NCBI RefSeq assembly: GCF_000485905.1
Contig: NC_022664.1
Location: 310,001 to 374,000, forward strand
Source of the DNA: Spiribacter curvatus
Lineage (GTDB): Bacteria; Pseudomonadota; Gammaproteobacteria; Nitrococcales; Nitrococcaceae
DNA length: 64,000 nt
Direction of reading: 5' to 3'
Both the position numbers and the translations under genes were made by a program. The notes below the pieces were generated by a model. It saw only the letters and a list, made by a program, of their open reading frames with translations, did not search any database and was not told the origin of the DNA. Below, in pieces: positions 1 through 9,579 of the stretch; the stretch's first letter is position 1, and each line of letters opens with the position of its first letter.

Positions 1-172
1 CTGCAGCCACTGCCTCCTGATCGGCATCCCGCAACAGGGCGTCGATATAGGCCTGTTCCGGCAGCTCGCCACGCAGCGCATGGGAGTTGAAGTCGCAGTA
101 GGGGCATTTCTGTACGCACCAGGGTAGGTGGATATAAAGCCCCAGTGGCGGTGCTTTCAGGGTTGCTGCCAT
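1..172 (-). CDS. hemW: Radical SAM heme chaperone HemW (N-terminal part; gene continues beyond the left edge)
   Basis: The first 57 codons read as the N terminus of HemW, the radical SAM protein related to coproporphyrinogen III dehydrogenase that is thought to deliver heme to respiratory enzymes. The frame begins M-A-A-T-L-K-A-P-P-L-G-L-Y-I-H-L-P-W and contains the cluster-binding CVQKCPYC (CX3CX2C), followed by DFNSH, which is diagnostic for the family. The ATG lies inside the last codons of rdgB (overlap of 16 nt), so it is translationally linked to that gene. The C-terminal part is outside the window. Confidence 0.93.
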   Translation of the reverse strand, partial: MAATLKAPPLGLYIHLPWCVQKCPYCDFNSHALRGELPEQAYIDALLRDADQEAVAA

Positions 173-771
173 TCCTGCTCCAGCCGCCGTCGCAGCGCAC
201 TGAGTGCCTGGCCGCGATGACTCAGCATGTTCTTGGTGTCGGCCGGTAGCTCGGCCGCCGTGCAGCCGGCCTCAGGCAGAAAGAAGTGCGGATCATAGCC
301 AAACCCGCTGTCGCCCTGTGGGGTCTCAGTCAGCTGCCCGCTCCACATGCCCTCGGCGATCAACGGAGCGGGATCGGCGGCATGCCGCATTGCCACCAGC
401 ACGCATCGATACGCGGCCCCACGCTCATGGGCACCGAGATCGATCAGCGCATCGCGGAGTCGGGCATTATTGTCGGCATCACTCGCGTCCTCCCCGGCCC
501 AGCGCGCCGAGCGGACGCCCGGTTCGCCATCGAGGGCCGGGATTTCCAGGCCCGAGTCATCGGCGATGGCGGGCAGGCCCGTGTGTGCGGCTGCATGACG
601 GGCCTTGATAATGGCGTTCTCGACGAAAGTGCTGCCGGTTTCCTCGGCGGTTGGCACGAAGTAAAACGACTGCGGGATGATCTCGCCGACCTGTCCGCTC
701 AACAGACTGGCCAGCTCGGCGAGCTTGCCCGCATTGCCGCTGGCGAGCACCAGTCGCTCGATCAGTGCCAT
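157..771 (-). CDS. rdgB: XTP/dITP diphosphatase (HAM1/RdgB)
   Basis: 204-residue house-cleaning nucleotide pyrophosphatase that hydrolyses ITP, dITP and XTP to monophosphates and so keeps non-canonical purines out of DNA and RNA. It shows the N-terminal nucleotide-binding SGNAGK (residues 11-16), the DDSGL motif (71-75) and GEPGVRSARWAG, all typical of HAM1 proteins, and has the usual family length. The ATG at 769-771 was chosen because homology begins there; a longer frame extends into rph. It starts 1 nt after the rph stop, so rph-rdgB-hemW form one tightly coupled minus-strand operon. Confidence 0.95.
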   Translation of the reverse strand: MALIERLVLASGNAGKLAELASLLSGQVGEIIPQSFYFVPTAEETGSTFVENAIIKARHAAAHTGLPAIADDSGLEIPALDGEPGVRSARWAGEDASDADNNARLRDALIDLGAHERGAAYRCVLVAMRHAADPAPLIAEGMWSGQLTETPQGDSGFGYDPHFFLPEAGCTAAELPADTKNMLSHRGQALSALRRRLEQEWQQP

Positions 772-772
772 G

Positions 773-1489
773 TCAGCGCTCCAGTGCCAGACGCTGGGCC
801 GCGACCAGCTCGTCGATGCCGGCGGCCGCCAGGTCGAGCATCGAGTCGAGCTCGGTGCGCCGGAATGCATGGCCCTCGGCAGTGCCCTGCACCTCTATGA
901 AATGGCCGGCCTCATTCATGATGACGTTCATGTCGGTTTCCGCTTCAGAGTCCTCGGCGTAATCGAGATCGAGGACCGGCATGCCCTGATGGATGCCTAC
1001 CGATACGGCGGCAATGTGCCCATGCAGCGGATTGCGGCGGATCCTGCGCTTATCGAGAAGTGTCTGGATGGCGTCGGCGAGCGCGACATAGCCGCCGGTG
1101 ATGGCGGCGGTGCGGGTACCACCGTCGGCCTGGAGTACATCACAGTCGACGACGACGCGCCGTTCGCCCAGCGCTTCGAGGTCCACGGCCGCGCGCAGGC
1201 CGCGTCCGATCAGGCGCTGGATCTCGATGGTGCGCCCCTGCTGCCGACCCCGGGTCGCCTCACGGTCGGTACGGCTGCCGGTCGCACGGGGCAGCATGCC
1301 GTATTCGGCGGTCACCCAGCCGCGCCCCTTGTTACGGAGCCATGGTGGTACCCGATCTTCAACAGAGGCGTTGCACAGCACCCGAGTGTCGCCAAACTCC
1401 ACCAGTACCGACCCCTCGGCATGTCGGGTGAAGCCGCGGGTAAGGCGGATGGGACGGAGTTGATCGGGGTTTCGGCCGCTGGGGCGCAT
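773..1489 (-). CDS. rph: Ribonuclease PH
   Basis: 238-residue phosphorolytic 3'-5' exoribonuclease that trims tRNA 3' ends. The N terminus [13 protein letters not shown], the phosphate-binding region [22 protein letters not shown] (residues about 80-100, only the key R and GRQ residues cited) and the C-terminal EVQGTAEG are RNase PH signatures, and the length fits. The ATG at 1487-1489 has an AGGAG about 6 nt upstream; the frame could be read further upstream but that would run into the gmk promoter region. First gene of the rph-rdgB-hemW operon, divergent from gmk. Confidence 0.96.
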   Translation of the reverse strand: MRPSGRNPDQLRPIRLTRGFTRHAEGSVLVEFGDTRVLCNASVEDRVPPWLRNKGRGWVTAEYGMLPRATGSRTDREATRGRQQGRTIEIQRLIGRGLRAAVDLEALGERRVVVDCDVLQADGGTRTAAITGGYVALADAIQTLLDKRRIRRNPLHGHIAAVSVGIHQGMPVLDLDYAEDSEAETDMNVIMNEAGHFIEVQGTAEGHAFRRTELDSMLDLAAAGIDELVAAQRLALER

Positions 1490-1550
1490 GCAGGTCTCCT
1501 GGGTGTTTGGCAAGGTGCGAAAAGATGCCCGCAAGGGTAACATTGCGGGG

Positions 1551-2192
1551 ATGGAAACGGGCACGACAGGCACTCTCTACATCGTCTCGGCGGCCTCAGG
1601 CGCCGGTAAGACCTCGCTGCTTCGCGCGTTGATGGCGCGCGACGACCGGTTGTGTTTCTCGGTCTCGCATACCACACGGCAGCCGCGTCCCGGCGAGCGC
1701 GATGGGCACGATTACTACTTTGTGGACGACGCGGGTTTTCAGGCGCTGGTGGAGGCCGATGCGTTCCTTGAACACGCCCGTGTCTTCGACCGTCGTTATG
1801 GGACCTCCTGGGCGGCGATCGAAGCCGATCTCGCCGCGGGCCGGGACGTGCTGGTGGAGATCGACTGGCAGGGCGCGCGACAGATCCGTGAGCGGATCCC
1901 CGGGTGTGCCTCCGTTTTTATCCTGCCGCCATCGCGGTCTGCGCTGGAAGCACGTCTGCGGGCGCGCGGCCAGGACAGCGACGATGTGATTGAGTCGAGA
2001 ATGGCGGCGGCGGTCAGCGAAATGAGCCATTGCCACGAGTACGACTTCATCGTCTGGAACGACGACTTTGCGGTGGCGCTGGCCGATCTGGAGGCGATCA
2101 TCCGTGCTAAACGGCTGCAGGCGGGCTATCAGCTGAGCGTCCACGCCGAGGCGCTGTCCGCCCTGACCGGCCTCGACAAACCACCGGTGTGA
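1551..2192 (+). CDS. gmk: Guanylate kinase
   Basis: 213-residue GMP/dGMP kinase. A Walker A loop (SGAGKTS, residues 16-22) follows the first beta strand, and the GMP-binding stretch [19 protein letters not shown] is canonical. The ATG at 1551 matches the family N terminus; an in-frame start 63 nt upstream would overlap the divergent rph gene. The ribosome site is weak (GCGGGG). Downstream come rpoZ and spoT, the usual gammaproteobacterial order, so the gene sits at the head of the guanine-nucleotide/stringent-response block. A YicC-type gene often found beside gmk is absent here. Confidence 0.96.
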   Translation: METGTTGTLYIVSAASGAGKTSLLRALMARDDRLCFSVSHTTRQPRPGERDGHDYYFVDDAGFQALVEADAFLEHARVFDRRYGTSWAAIEADLAAGRDVLVEIDWQGARQIRERIPGCASVFILPPSRSALEARLRARGQDSDDVIESRMAAAVSEMSHCHEYDFIVWNDDFAVALADLEAIIRAKRLQAGYQLSVHAEALSALTGLDKPPV

Positions 2193-2229
2193 CCGGCAGC
2201 TGCGGGGTTTCTGGCTGGACAATCAGACC

Positions 2230-2259
2230 TTTATTGAATGCGGCGTTTCGCGCTAGACT
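2230..2259 (+). promoter_or_regulatory. Possible promoter for rpoZ-spoT
   Basis: In the 108-nt gap between gmk and rpoZ, an AT-rich stretch carries a TAGACT -10-like hexamer (2254-2259) with TTTATT 18 nt upstream (2230-2235); an alternative TTGAAT is only 14 nt away. Location before rpoZ is sensible, but the -35 match is poor. Confidence 0.3.
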
Positions 2260-2300
2260 AAAGTCAATTCCGATTTGCGCTGATTCTGGAGAAAGCCGCC

Positions 2301-2645
2301 ATGGCACGAGTTACGGTCGAGGACTGCCTTGACAACATCGATAATCGCTTCGAACTGGTGCTGGCCAGCACCCGTCGGGCCCGCCAGATCGCCCATGGCG
2401 CCCAGCCACTCGTGGACTGGGAGAACGACAAGCCGACCGTGGTTGCACTGCGCGAGATTGCCGAAGGATACGTCACCTCAGAGATCCTGAATGTCGAGGC
2501 CGAGGCGGCCGAGGCATTGGGGGCGTTGGACGACGCCGCCAATCCGGCGGAGAGCGCTGATGCTCAGGTTGAAGACGCAGTCGGCGATGACGCGGACCAG
2601 CCCGTGACGCCGGCCGAGAACAACGAAGAGAGGCCCGGCGACTGA
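2301..2645 (+). CDS. rpoZ: RNA polymerase omega subunit
   Basis: 114-residue omega subunit that assists beta-prime folding and, with it, forms a (p)ppGpp site in proteobacteria. It begins [20 protein letters not shown] and contains [10 protein letters not shown], the conserved core. A GGAGAAA site lies 6 nt before the ATG. The last about 45 residues form a low-complexity acidic tail rich in Ala, Asp and Glu, longer than the E. coli protein (91 aa). Directly upstream of spoT, the standard arrangement. Confidence 0.96.
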   Translation: MARVTVEDCLDNIDNRFELVLASTRRARQIAHGAQPLVDWENDKPTVVALREIAEGYVTSEILNVEAEAAEALGALDDAANPAESADAQVEDAVGDDADQPVTPAENNEERPGD

Positions 2646-2655
2646 ACCGGGCGCC

Positions 2656-4827
2656 ATGGCCAGCAGCGATGCAGCATTAACGCCTGAAACGGCGGGGCTT
2701 GACTCCGCAAGCCGGGCGGCTGAACTGTGCTCGCTGCTCGAGGATTACCTCGATCCGCACAATGTTCAGAAGGTGTATCGGGCCTATCGATTCGGCGCCG
2801 ATGCCCATCAGGGCCAGCGCCGATTGTCGGGCGAGCCCTACATCACTCACCCCCTCGCCGTCGCCCGGACGCTCGGTGAAATGGGACTCGACGCGGACAG
2901 CCTCTGCGCGGCCATCCTGCATGACGTCATCGAAGACACGCCGACCGCGAAAGCGGAGATCGCTGAAGCGTTCGGCAGCGAGGTCGCTCAGCTCGTTGAC
3001 GGGGTCTCGAAGCTCACTCAGATCAACTTCCGCAGTAAGGCGGAAGCCCAGGCTGAGAACTTCCGCAAGATGATTCTGGCGATGTCGAAAGACATCCGCG
3101 TCATCCTGATCAAACTCGCCGATCGACTCCACAACATGCGCACGATCTTTGTGATGCCGCCCAGCAAACGCACGCGCATTGCACGGGAGACCCTCGAGAT
3201 CTATGCGCCGATCGCGCAGCGTCTGGGCATTAACAGCATCCGGGTCGAGCTTGAGGACCTTGGTTTCGCCGCACTGCATCCCATGCGCTACCGGGTGCTC
3301 AAAGCGCGTGTCCGTGAGCAGCTGGGGGCCCGTCGCGAACTCCTCGACAACGTCCGCGACGAGATTCAGACGAGCCTGACCGAGGCGGGGATTGAGGCGC
3401 AGATCACCGCCCGGCAGAAGCATCTGTGGAGCATCTACGAGAAGATGCGCAGCAAGCAGGCCGGGTTCGAAGACATATTCGACGTCTACGGTTTCCGCGT
3501 TGTCGTTGGCGATGTCGATACCTGCTATCGCGTCCTGGGGCATTGCCACGGGCACTACAAGCCACTGCCCGGGCGGATCAAGGACTATATCGCCATCCCC
3601 AAGGCGAATGGCTACCAGAGTCTGCACACCACATTGCTCGGACCGCGCCGCATACAGCTTGAGGTCCAGATCCGCACCGCCGAGATGGATCGGGTTGCCG
3701 AGGCTGGCATCGCGGCGCACTGGCTCTATAAGGAGCCGGGGCAGCCGAGCAATGCAGCCCAGACCCGTGCCCGTGAATGGGTGCATGGCTTGCTGGAGAT
3801 TCAGGAGAACGTCGGCAACTCGCTGGAGTTCATCGAGAACGTCAAGATCGATCTTCTGCCCGACGAGGTCTACGTCTTCACGCCCGGCGGCGACATCATG
3901 GAGCTGCCCAAGGGTGCGACCGTGGTGGACTTCGCCTACGCGGTACATTCCGAAGTCGGTGATGCCTGCATCGCGGCGAATATCGACAATCGACTGGCAC
4001 CGCTGCGCACACCACTCATGACCGGTCAGACGGTGGAGATCATCACCGCGCCCATCGCCCGGCCGAATCCGGCGTGGCTGGATTTCGTGGTCACCGCCAA
4101 GGCCCGGGCCGCCATCCGCCACAGCCTCAAGCGGCTGCAGGGAGCCGAAGCAACCGACCTTGGCCGACGGCTCGTGGAGCGCGGCCTGAATGCCATGGAT
4201 CTGAGTCTCGGTGACCTCACCGATCAGCAGATCGACCAGGCGCTGACCTCGTTCGGCGTCGAGCGCGTTGACGAGGTCTTCGAGGAGGTCGGCCTTGGCC
4301 AGCGGATGCCCTGGTTTGTGGCACGTTACCTCGCCGAGGGCGATGACGCGGCCCGCGGTATCACACGGACAGGGGATGGCAGCGGCTCACTGACGCTTCA
4401 CGGCAATGAGGGTGCGGTGGTCACGTTTGCGCGTTGCTGCCGCCCCATTCCCGGTGACCCGATCGTCGGATTCGCCAGTGCCGGTCGCGGTGTGGTCGTC
4501 CATCATCAGGCTTGCAGGAACATCCGCGAGTATCGCAAGCATCCCGAGAAATGGGTGGACGTTCAGTGGGATGCCATCGCCGAAGGCGAATACCCGGTCG
4601 CGGTCGATATGGATGTCATGAACAATCGCGGCGTGCTGGCCAGTGTGGCGGCGGTAGTCTCCGATCTCGATTCCAACATCGACGCGGTTGAAATCGAGGA
4701 GAGGGAAGGCATGATTGCGACCCTGCGGCTGGTGATGGGCGTCCGCGATCGCGTCCACCTGGCCCGCATTATGCGCCGGCTGCGCGGTCTCTCGGCCGTG
4801 CTGCGCATTTCCCGGCGCCGCCACTGA
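2656..4827 (+). CDS. spoT: Bifunctional (p)ppGpp synthetase/hydrolase SpoT
   Basis: 723-residue RelA/SpoT protein controlling the alarmone (p)ppGpp. The hydrolase domain is intact, with HD (residues 89-90) and EDT (93-95); the synthetase region has RIKD (307-310), the basic RxKD form found in bifunctional enzymes rather than the acidic ExDD of monofunctional RelA. A TGS domain (about 400-465), a Cys-Cys-containing zinc-finger-like segment (FARCCRPIPGD, about 595) and a C-terminal ACT domain follow. The start at 2656 is 10 nt after rpoZ and has a weak ribosome site, suggesting coupling. Confidence 0.96.
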   Translation: MASSDAALTPETAGLDSASRAAELCSLLEDYLDPHNVQKVYRAYRFGADAHQGQRRLSGEPYITHPLAVARTLGEMGLDADSLCAAILHDVIEDTPTAKAEIAEAFGSEVAQLVDGVSKLTQINFRSKAEAQAENFRKMILAMSKDIRVILIKLADRLHNMRTIFVMPPSKRTRIARETLEIYAPIAQRLGINSIRVELEDLGFAALHPMRYRVLKARVREQLGARRELLDNVRDEIQTSLTEAGIEAQITARQKHLWSIYEKMRSKQAGFEDIFDVYGFRVVVGDVDTCYRVLGHCHGHYKPLPGRIKDYIAIPKANGYQSLHTTLLGPRRIQLEVQIRTAEMDRVAEAGIAAHWLYKEPGQPSNAAQTRAREWVHGLLEIQENVGNSLEFIENVKIDLLPDEVYVFTPGGDIMELPKGATVVDFAYAVHSEVGDACIAANIDNRLAPLRTPLMTGQTVEIITAPIARPNPAWLDFVVTAKARAAIRHSLKRLQGAEATDLGRRLVERGLNAMDLSLGDLTDQQIDQALTSFGVERVDEVFEEVGLGQRMPWFVARYLAEGDDAARGITRTGDGSGSLTLHGNEGAVVTFARCCRPIPGDPIVGFASAGRGVVVHHQACRNIREYRKHPEKWVDVQWDAIAEGEYPVAVDMDVMNNRGVLASVAAVVSDLDSNIDAVEIEEREGMIATLRLVMGVRDRVHLARIMRRLRGLSAVLRISRRRH

Positions 4828-4858
4828 ACATCACGATCAATCCAACAGGGAGTCGCCC

Positions 4859-5251
4859 ATGACACGCCGTATCATTCAGACCGATCAGGCGCCGGCAGCG
4901 ATCGGCCCCTATTCACAGGCGGTCCAGGTCGGTGACGTAGTTTTCATCTCCGGGCAGATCCCTCTGGACCCCGCGACGATGGCACTCGTCGACGCCGATA
5001 TCGATACCCAGACCCGGCGGGTGTTCGATAATCTGCGGAATGTCTGTGTCGCTGCGGGCGGTGAGCTGGCCTCGATCTGCAAGCTGTCTATTTTCATGAC
5101 CGATCTGGATCACTTCGCGAGCGTTAATTCGATTATGTCCGAGTACTTTGCGGAGCCGTATCCGGCGCGGGCCGCGGTGGGCGTGCGTGAACTGCCGAAG
5201 GGCGCCATGGTTGAAGTCGAAGCGATTCTGAGTCTGGCAGAAGACCGCTGA
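4859..5251 (+). CDS. ridA: RidA family reactive imine/enamine deaminase
   Basis: 130-residue YjgF/YER057c/UK114 protein that hydrolyses 2-aminoacrylate and related enamines produced by PLP enzymes. The conserved GPYSQAV, FISGQIPLDP and the active-site arginine in PARAAVGV are present, as is the C-terminal GAMVEVEAIL. A clear AGGGAG precedes the ATG. It sits 31 nt after spoT and 3 nt before recG; the spoT-ridA-recG order is common in gammaproteobacteria. Confidence 0.95.
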   Translation: MTRRIIQTDQAPAAIGPYSQAVQVGDVVFISGQIPLDPATMALVDADIDTQTRRVFDNLRNVCVAAGGELASICKLSIFMTDLDHFASVNSIMSEYFAEPYPARAAVGVRELPKGAMVEVEAILSLAEDR

Positions 5252-5254
5252 TCG

Positions 5255-7333
5255 ATGGTCGAAGGCGCTGCGGTGTCCGGGACACCGGTGGTCCGGCTGC
5301 CGGGCATCGGTCCACGGCTCGCTGACAGGCTGGCACGGTTGGGCCTGGTCCGTGTCGAGGACATGCCGTTCCACCTGCCGATACGCTACGAGGACCGAAC
5401 CCGGGTGCTTGCCATTGGCGAGCTCCGTCCCGGGCTCTCAGCGCTGGTCGAGGGCGAGGTGACCGCCACCGAAATCGTGGGTGGCCAGCGGCGACGTCTG
5501 ATCTGTCGAATCAGTGATGGAACCGGCAGCCTCGAGCTGGTGTTCTTCCATTTCTACGCCAGCCAGCAGCGCCAGATGGCGCGTGGCGTTCATCTGCGTG
5601 TATTCGGCGAGGCCCGGGCGGGTCCGGTGGTGCCTCAGATCATTCATCCGGACTGGCAGCGCGTCGAGCCGGGATCGACCCCCACGGCGGGTGAATTCAA
5701 GCCAATCTATCCGGCGACCGAGGGAATCACCCAGCCGGCGCTGAGGCGGGCAATCAGTGCCGCGCTGGCAAAACCCGGCGCCGTCACCGAATGGCTGCCG
5801 GCGACACTGCGAAGGTCGCTGGATCTGCCTGCGCTCGAGCACGCCCTTGCACTGGTTCATGCGCCACCACCGGATGCCGATCCGGAGGCCCTTCTGGAGG
5901 GCCGGCATCCGGCCGTCCGCCGACTTGCTTTTGAGGAACTGCTTGCCCATCGGCTGAGTCTGCTGCGGCTGCGCGCGGCACAGCAGCAGGTCATGCCGGC
6001 GCCCGTGATCCCGCGGGATGCGACGCTGGTCGGGCGTTTCCTGCAGGGACTGGGGTTCGATCTGACCGGCGCTCAGCATCGCGTGCATGATGAAGTGGTG
6101 GCTGACCTTGGCCAGCCTGCGCCGATGCTGCGACTCATACAGGGCGATGTCGGTTCCGGGAAGACGGTGGTTGCGGCGCTGGCGGCGCTGCACGTTGTAG
6201 CAGCCGGCTGGCAGGTCGCCATCATGGCGCCGACGGAACTGTTGGCCGAGCAGCACGAGCGCAGCTTCCGCGACTGGCTCGAACCCCTTGGCGTGCGGGT
6301 GGGGTGGTTGAGCGGGCGCGCCGGCGCTGCCCGGCGTCGCGGAACGCTGGCGGGGCTGGCGGATGGTGATATCCAGGTGGTGGTCGGGACCCATGCGCTT
6401 TTCCAGGCCGATGTCGTATTCCGCTCCCTGGGGCTGGTCGTGATCGATGAGCAGCATCGCTTTGGCGTCCACCAGCGCCTCGCACTGCGCGATAAGGGCA
6501 GTGAGCAGAGCCAGCCCCACCAGCTCGTGATGACGGCCACGCCCATTCCGCGGACGCTGGCGATGACCGCCTATGCCGATCTCGATACCTCGGTGATCGA
6601 CGAGCTGCCGCCCGGGCGGCAGCCGGTGCAGACTGTGGCGCTGCCGGATACCCGCCGCGACGCCGTCATCGAGCGTATCCGGGCGGTTGGTGCGGAGGGC
6701 CGGCAGGCCTACTGGGTCTGCACTCTGGTGGAGGACTCCGATGTCCTTGAGGCCGAGGCCGCGGAGGCGACCGCCGAGCGACTGCGCGAGCAGCTGCCGG
6801 CGCTTGTGATCGGTCTTGTACATGGCCGCCTTCCCGCTGCCGAGAAAGAAGCCGTCATGGCCCGGTTCGAGGCTGGTGAGATCGATCTGCTGGTGGCTAC
6901 CACCGTTATTGAGGTTGGCGTCAACGTCCCCAATGCCTCACTGATGATCATTGAGAACGCCGAGCGACTGGGGCTCTCACAACTCCACCAGCTCCGCGGT
7001 CGGGTCGGTCGGGGGCATGCTCGGAGCAGCTGTGTGCTGCTGTATCATGGGCGGCTGGGTGAGACGGCGAAATCACGACTCGGCGTACTGCGCGAGAGCA
7101 ATGACGGCTTTCGCATCGCCCGGCGTGACCTGGAGATCCGTGGGCCGGGTGAGGTGCTGGGGACCCGTCAGACGGGCGCGCTGACCTATCGTATTGCCGA
7201 TCTGATGCGCGATGGTGACCTGCTGGACTCAGTGCAGGCGGCGGCCCAGTCGCTGCTCCGTGATGAACCGGTCGTCGTCTCGGAACTGATCCGTCGTTGG
7301 GTGGGCGAGGGCGAGCGCTACGCGCAGGTATGA
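5255..7333 (+). CDS. recG: ATP-dependent DNA helicase RecG
   Basis: 692-residue double-strand DNA translocase that remodels stalled forks and Holliday junctions. An N-terminal wedge/OB region (LPGIGPRLADRLARLGL, then HLPIRYEDRT) precedes two helicase lobes with Walker A GDVGSGKTVVA (about residue 297), Walker B/DEQH (about 397), motif III MTATPIPRTLA, and HQLRGRVGRG (motif VI). Length and domain order match E. coli RecG. Start follows the ridA stop by 3 nt. Confidence 0.96.
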   Translation: MVEGAAVSGTPVVRLPGIGPRLADRLARLGLVRVEDMPFHLPIRYEDRTRVLAIGELRPGLSALVEGEVTATEIVGGQRRRLICRISDGTGSLELVFFHFYASQQRQMARGVHLRVFGEARAGPVVPQIIHPDWQRVEPGSTPTAGEFKPIYPATEGITQPALRRAISAALAKPGAVTEWLPATLRRSLDLPALEHALALVHAPPPDADPEALLEGRHPAVRRLAFEELLAHRLSLLRLRAAQQQVMPAPVIPRDATLVGRFLQGLGFDLTGAQHRVHDEVVADLGQPAPMLRLIQGDVGSGKTVVAALAALHVVAAGWQVAIMAPTELLAEQHERSFRDWLEPLGVRVGWLSGRAGAARRRGTLAGLADGDIQVVVGTHALFQADVVFRSLGLVVIDEQHRFGVHQRLALRDKGSEQSQPHQLVMTATPIPRTLAMTAYADLDTSVIDELPPGRQPVQTVALPDTRRDAVIERIRAVGAEGRQAYWVCTLVEDSDVLEAEAAEATAERLREQLPALVIGLVHGRLPAAEKEAVMARFEAGEIDLLVATTVIEVGVNVPNASLMIIENAERLGLSQLHQLRGRVGRGHARSSCVLLYHGRLGETAKSRLGVLRESNDGFRIARRDLEIRGPGEVLGTRQTGALTYRIADLMRDGDLLDSVQAAAQSLLRDEPVVVSELIRRWVGEGERYAQV

Positions 7334-7345
7334 GGGAATTCCAGC

Positions 7346-7912
7346 ATGGCTGAGCCGGGACTGCGTCACTGGCGCCCACGGGGCGTTCCCGGCGCCCGGC
7401 CGCGTCCCGGTGCGTTGCGTGACTGGCTGGATGAGCCCGGTTCACTGACCCGGCGACTGCGCGGTCTCGCCGGTGAGGCATTCAGTGTCCAGGTGCTGGC
7501 AGAGTACTGGGGTCGGGTCTGGCCTGATGAACGTCAACGCCTGCGCTGCCGGGATGAAGAGTGGCTATGGGTTCGCGAGGTCCGGCTCGGTCGGGGTGAC
7601 CAACCGCTGGTCTATGCGCGGAGCGTCATCCCGCGTAGCAGTCTCCGGGGGCCGCTTCGGCGTCTGCGCTCGCTGGGTCGGCAACCACTGGGGGCGCTGC
7701 TGTTCGGGCGCTATCCGGTCGTCCGCGGGGCGATTGAGGTCGCGCCCCTCACGCCGGCGTCGAGGCTCGGTGCCCGGGCGCTGGCGCAGGGGGCTGCTCC
7801 CTGCTGGGCGCGGCGCTCGGTATTCGCGATCACCGGCCGGCCACTGCTGGTCACCGAGGTCTTTCTGCAACCCCTGATCGAGGAGCTCGCGCATGACCCC
7901 ATCCCTGACTGA
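7346..7912 (+). CDS. ubiC: Chorismate pyruvate-lyase UbiC
   Basis: 188-residue cytosolic enzyme converting chorismate to 4-hydroxybenzoate plus pyruvate, the first committed step of ubiquinone synthesis. Family landmarks are WVREVRL, the [10 protein letters not shown] strand, [11 protein letters not shown] and the C-terminal WARRSVF...LLVTEVFLQ. Its 3' end overlaps the start of ubiA by 20 nt, so the two ubiquinone genes are coupled. Confidence 0.9.
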   Translation: MAEPGLRHWRPRGVPGARPRPGALRDWLDEPGSLTRRLRGLAGEAFSVQVLAEYWGRVWPDERQRLRCRDEEWLWVREVRLGRGDQPLVYARSVIPRSSLRGPLRRLRSLGRQPLGALLFGRYPVVRGAIEVAPLTPASRLGARALAQGAAPCWARRSVFAITGRPLLVTEVFLQPLIEELAHDPIPD

Positions 7913-8774
7913 CTGGGGACATCGGCTGTCGCTGTATGCAAGGCTGGCCCGCCTCAATCGGCCGATCGGTAATTTCCTGCTGCTCTGGCCGACACTCTGG
8001 GCGCTGTGGCTGGCGGCGGAGGGGGTGCCACAGCCCGATGTGCTGGTGGTCTTTGTGCTCGGCGTCCTGGTGATGCGCGCTGCCGGCTGCGTGATCAATG
8101 ATTACGCGGACCGCGACTTCGACCGGCACGTCAAGCGCACACAGTCACGACCCTTGACCACGGGGGCGGTGACCGAGCGCGAGGCCCTGGTCCTTTTTGC
8201 CGTGCTGTGCCTGATCGCCTTCGCGCTGGTGCTGCTCATGAATCGACTGACGGTCCTGCTGTCGCTGGGCGGTGTCCTGCTCGCGGCGACCTATCCGTTC
8301 ATGAAGCGCCATACCCATCTTCCTCAGGTCCATCTGGGTGCGGCATTCGGCTGGGCAGCGCCCATGGCCTTCGCCGCGCAGACCGGTGCCGAGCCCATTC
8401 TCGCGTGGCTGGTGTTCGCGGCATCGGTGGTGTGGGCGACGGTCTATGATACCGAATACGCCATGGTCGATCGTGACGACGACCTCAAGGTGGGGATCAA
8501 ATCCACGGCTGTCCTGTTCGGTGTCCATGACCGGGCGATGATCGCCCTGCTGCAGATGCTGCTCACCCTGTTGCTGGCTGTTATCGGCTGGCGTGCAGGT
8601 CTGGGCCTGCCCTATATGCTCGCGCTGGTGATTGCCAGTAGCCTGTTCGTCCGCCAGCAGTGGTTGATCCGCGACCGCAGTCGCGAGGGCAGCTTCCGTG
8701 CGTTTCTCAATAACAACATCTACGGCGGCGTCGTTTTTGCGGGCATCGTCGGGTCGTATCTGACCATGGGCTAG
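7893..8774 (+). CDS. ubiA: 4-hydroxybenzoate polyprenyltransferase UbiA
   Basis: 293-residue integral membrane prenyltransferase attaching the polyprenyl tail to 4-hydroxybenzoate. Two aspartate-rich Mg-diphosphate motifs are visible: NDYADRDFD (residues 69-77) and [12 protein letters not shown] (about 180-192), with about eight hydrophobic helices between and around them. It follows ubiC with overlapping frames. Its TAG stop shares a CTAG palindrome with the stop codon of the convergent comF. Confidence 0.96.
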   Translation: MTPSLTDWGHRLSLYARLARLNRPIGNFLLLWPTLWALWLAAEGVPQPDVLVVFVLGVLVMRAAGCVINDYADRDFDRHVKRTQSRPLTTGAVTEREALVLFAVLCLIAFALVLLMNRLTVLLSLGGVLLAATYPFMKRHTHLPQVHLGAAFGWAAPMAFAAQTGAEPILAWLVFAASVVWATVYDTEYAMVDRDDDLKVGIKSTAVLFGVHDRAMIALLQMLLTLLLAVIGWRAGLGLPYMLALVIASSLFVRQQWLIRDRSREGSFRAFLNNNIYGGVVFAGIVGSYLTMG

Positions 8775-9493
8775 ATGGCCCGGGCGAGGGCGATGACCTC
8801 AATGCGCTCAACGCCGCCCTGCCGCAGGCAGTCGGCCACCGCGGCGAGGCTTGCGCCGGTGGTGATGACATCATCCACCAGCGTGACGACGCGGGGTGGT
8901 GGTTGTTGCAATTGAAACGCATTGTGCAGGGCGACCCGACGATCGGCCGCGCTCCGGCCCCGTTGGGGTGGGGTGTTGCGGTGCCGACGGATCAGCGACG
9001 CCTTCATTGGGCCTCCCAGCCAGCGGGCGATCAGTGCCGACTGGTTGAATCCGCGCGCGCGGTAGCGCGCCGGATGCAGGGGCATGGGCACCAGTGGGCC
9101 ATGGCAGGGGGCATGGCGCTCGCGGAGCGACTCGGCGGCCAGCTCGGTGAGCAGCCGCCCGGCGGCCAGGTTCTCGTGTAGTTTGAAGCTGCGGATGAGC
9201 TCATCAACCCCCTCCCCGTAGGTCCACAGCACCCGGGCGCGGTGGAACGGCGGCGGATCGGCGAGGCATCCGGTGCACTCCGACGCCCCGGAGGCCAACG
9301 GTAATCCGCAGCGCCGGCATGCCGCGCTGATCCAGGGCAGATCCTCGCGACAGCCGGGGCAGAGTCCGCAGCAGAGGCTGCGGGCGTGGCAGAACCAACA
9401 GCGCCCGCTGAACAGATTATGCAGACAGGCCGATCGCCGGCCGGGTTGACGCCATGGCAGCGTCGACGCACGTCGTGTGATTGCCGCTTTCAT
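8771..9493 (-). CDS. comF: ComF family phosphoribosyltransferase-like protein
   Basis: 240-residue ComF/GntX-type protein, implicated in DNA uptake or use of extracellular DNA. The N terminus carries a Cys-rich zinc-binding region (CWFCH...CCGLCPGC...CRRCGLP...CTGC), and the C terminus has the PRTase PRPP loop [12 protein letters not shown]. The ATG at 9491-9493 gives a normal family length; ribosome site is weak. It is divergent from bioC, as in several gammaproteobacteria where comF and bio genes are neighbours. Confidence 0.88.
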   Translation of the reverse strand: MKAAITRRASTLPWRQPGRRSACLHNLFSGRCWFCHARSLCCGLCPGCREDLPWISAACRRCGLPLASGASECTGCLADPPPFHRARVLWTYGEGVDELIRSFKLHENLAAGRLLTELAAESLRERHAPCHGPLVPMPLHPARYRARGFNQSALIARWLGGPMKASLIRRHRNTPPQRGRSAADRRVALHNAFQLQQPPPRVVTLVDDVITTGASLAAVADCLRQGGVERIEVIALARAI

Positions 9494-9579
9494 ACCGCCA
9501 CGCTGGCGGTTGGATCGTACCAAGACCAGTGGCCGACGGTGATCTGCCGACGAATGGCCGAATATGTCACGATAAGTGG

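Noticed and set aside
2677-4122. A 481-codon minus-strand frame opposite spoT
   Set aside because: Shadow of spoT; no start signal or family match.
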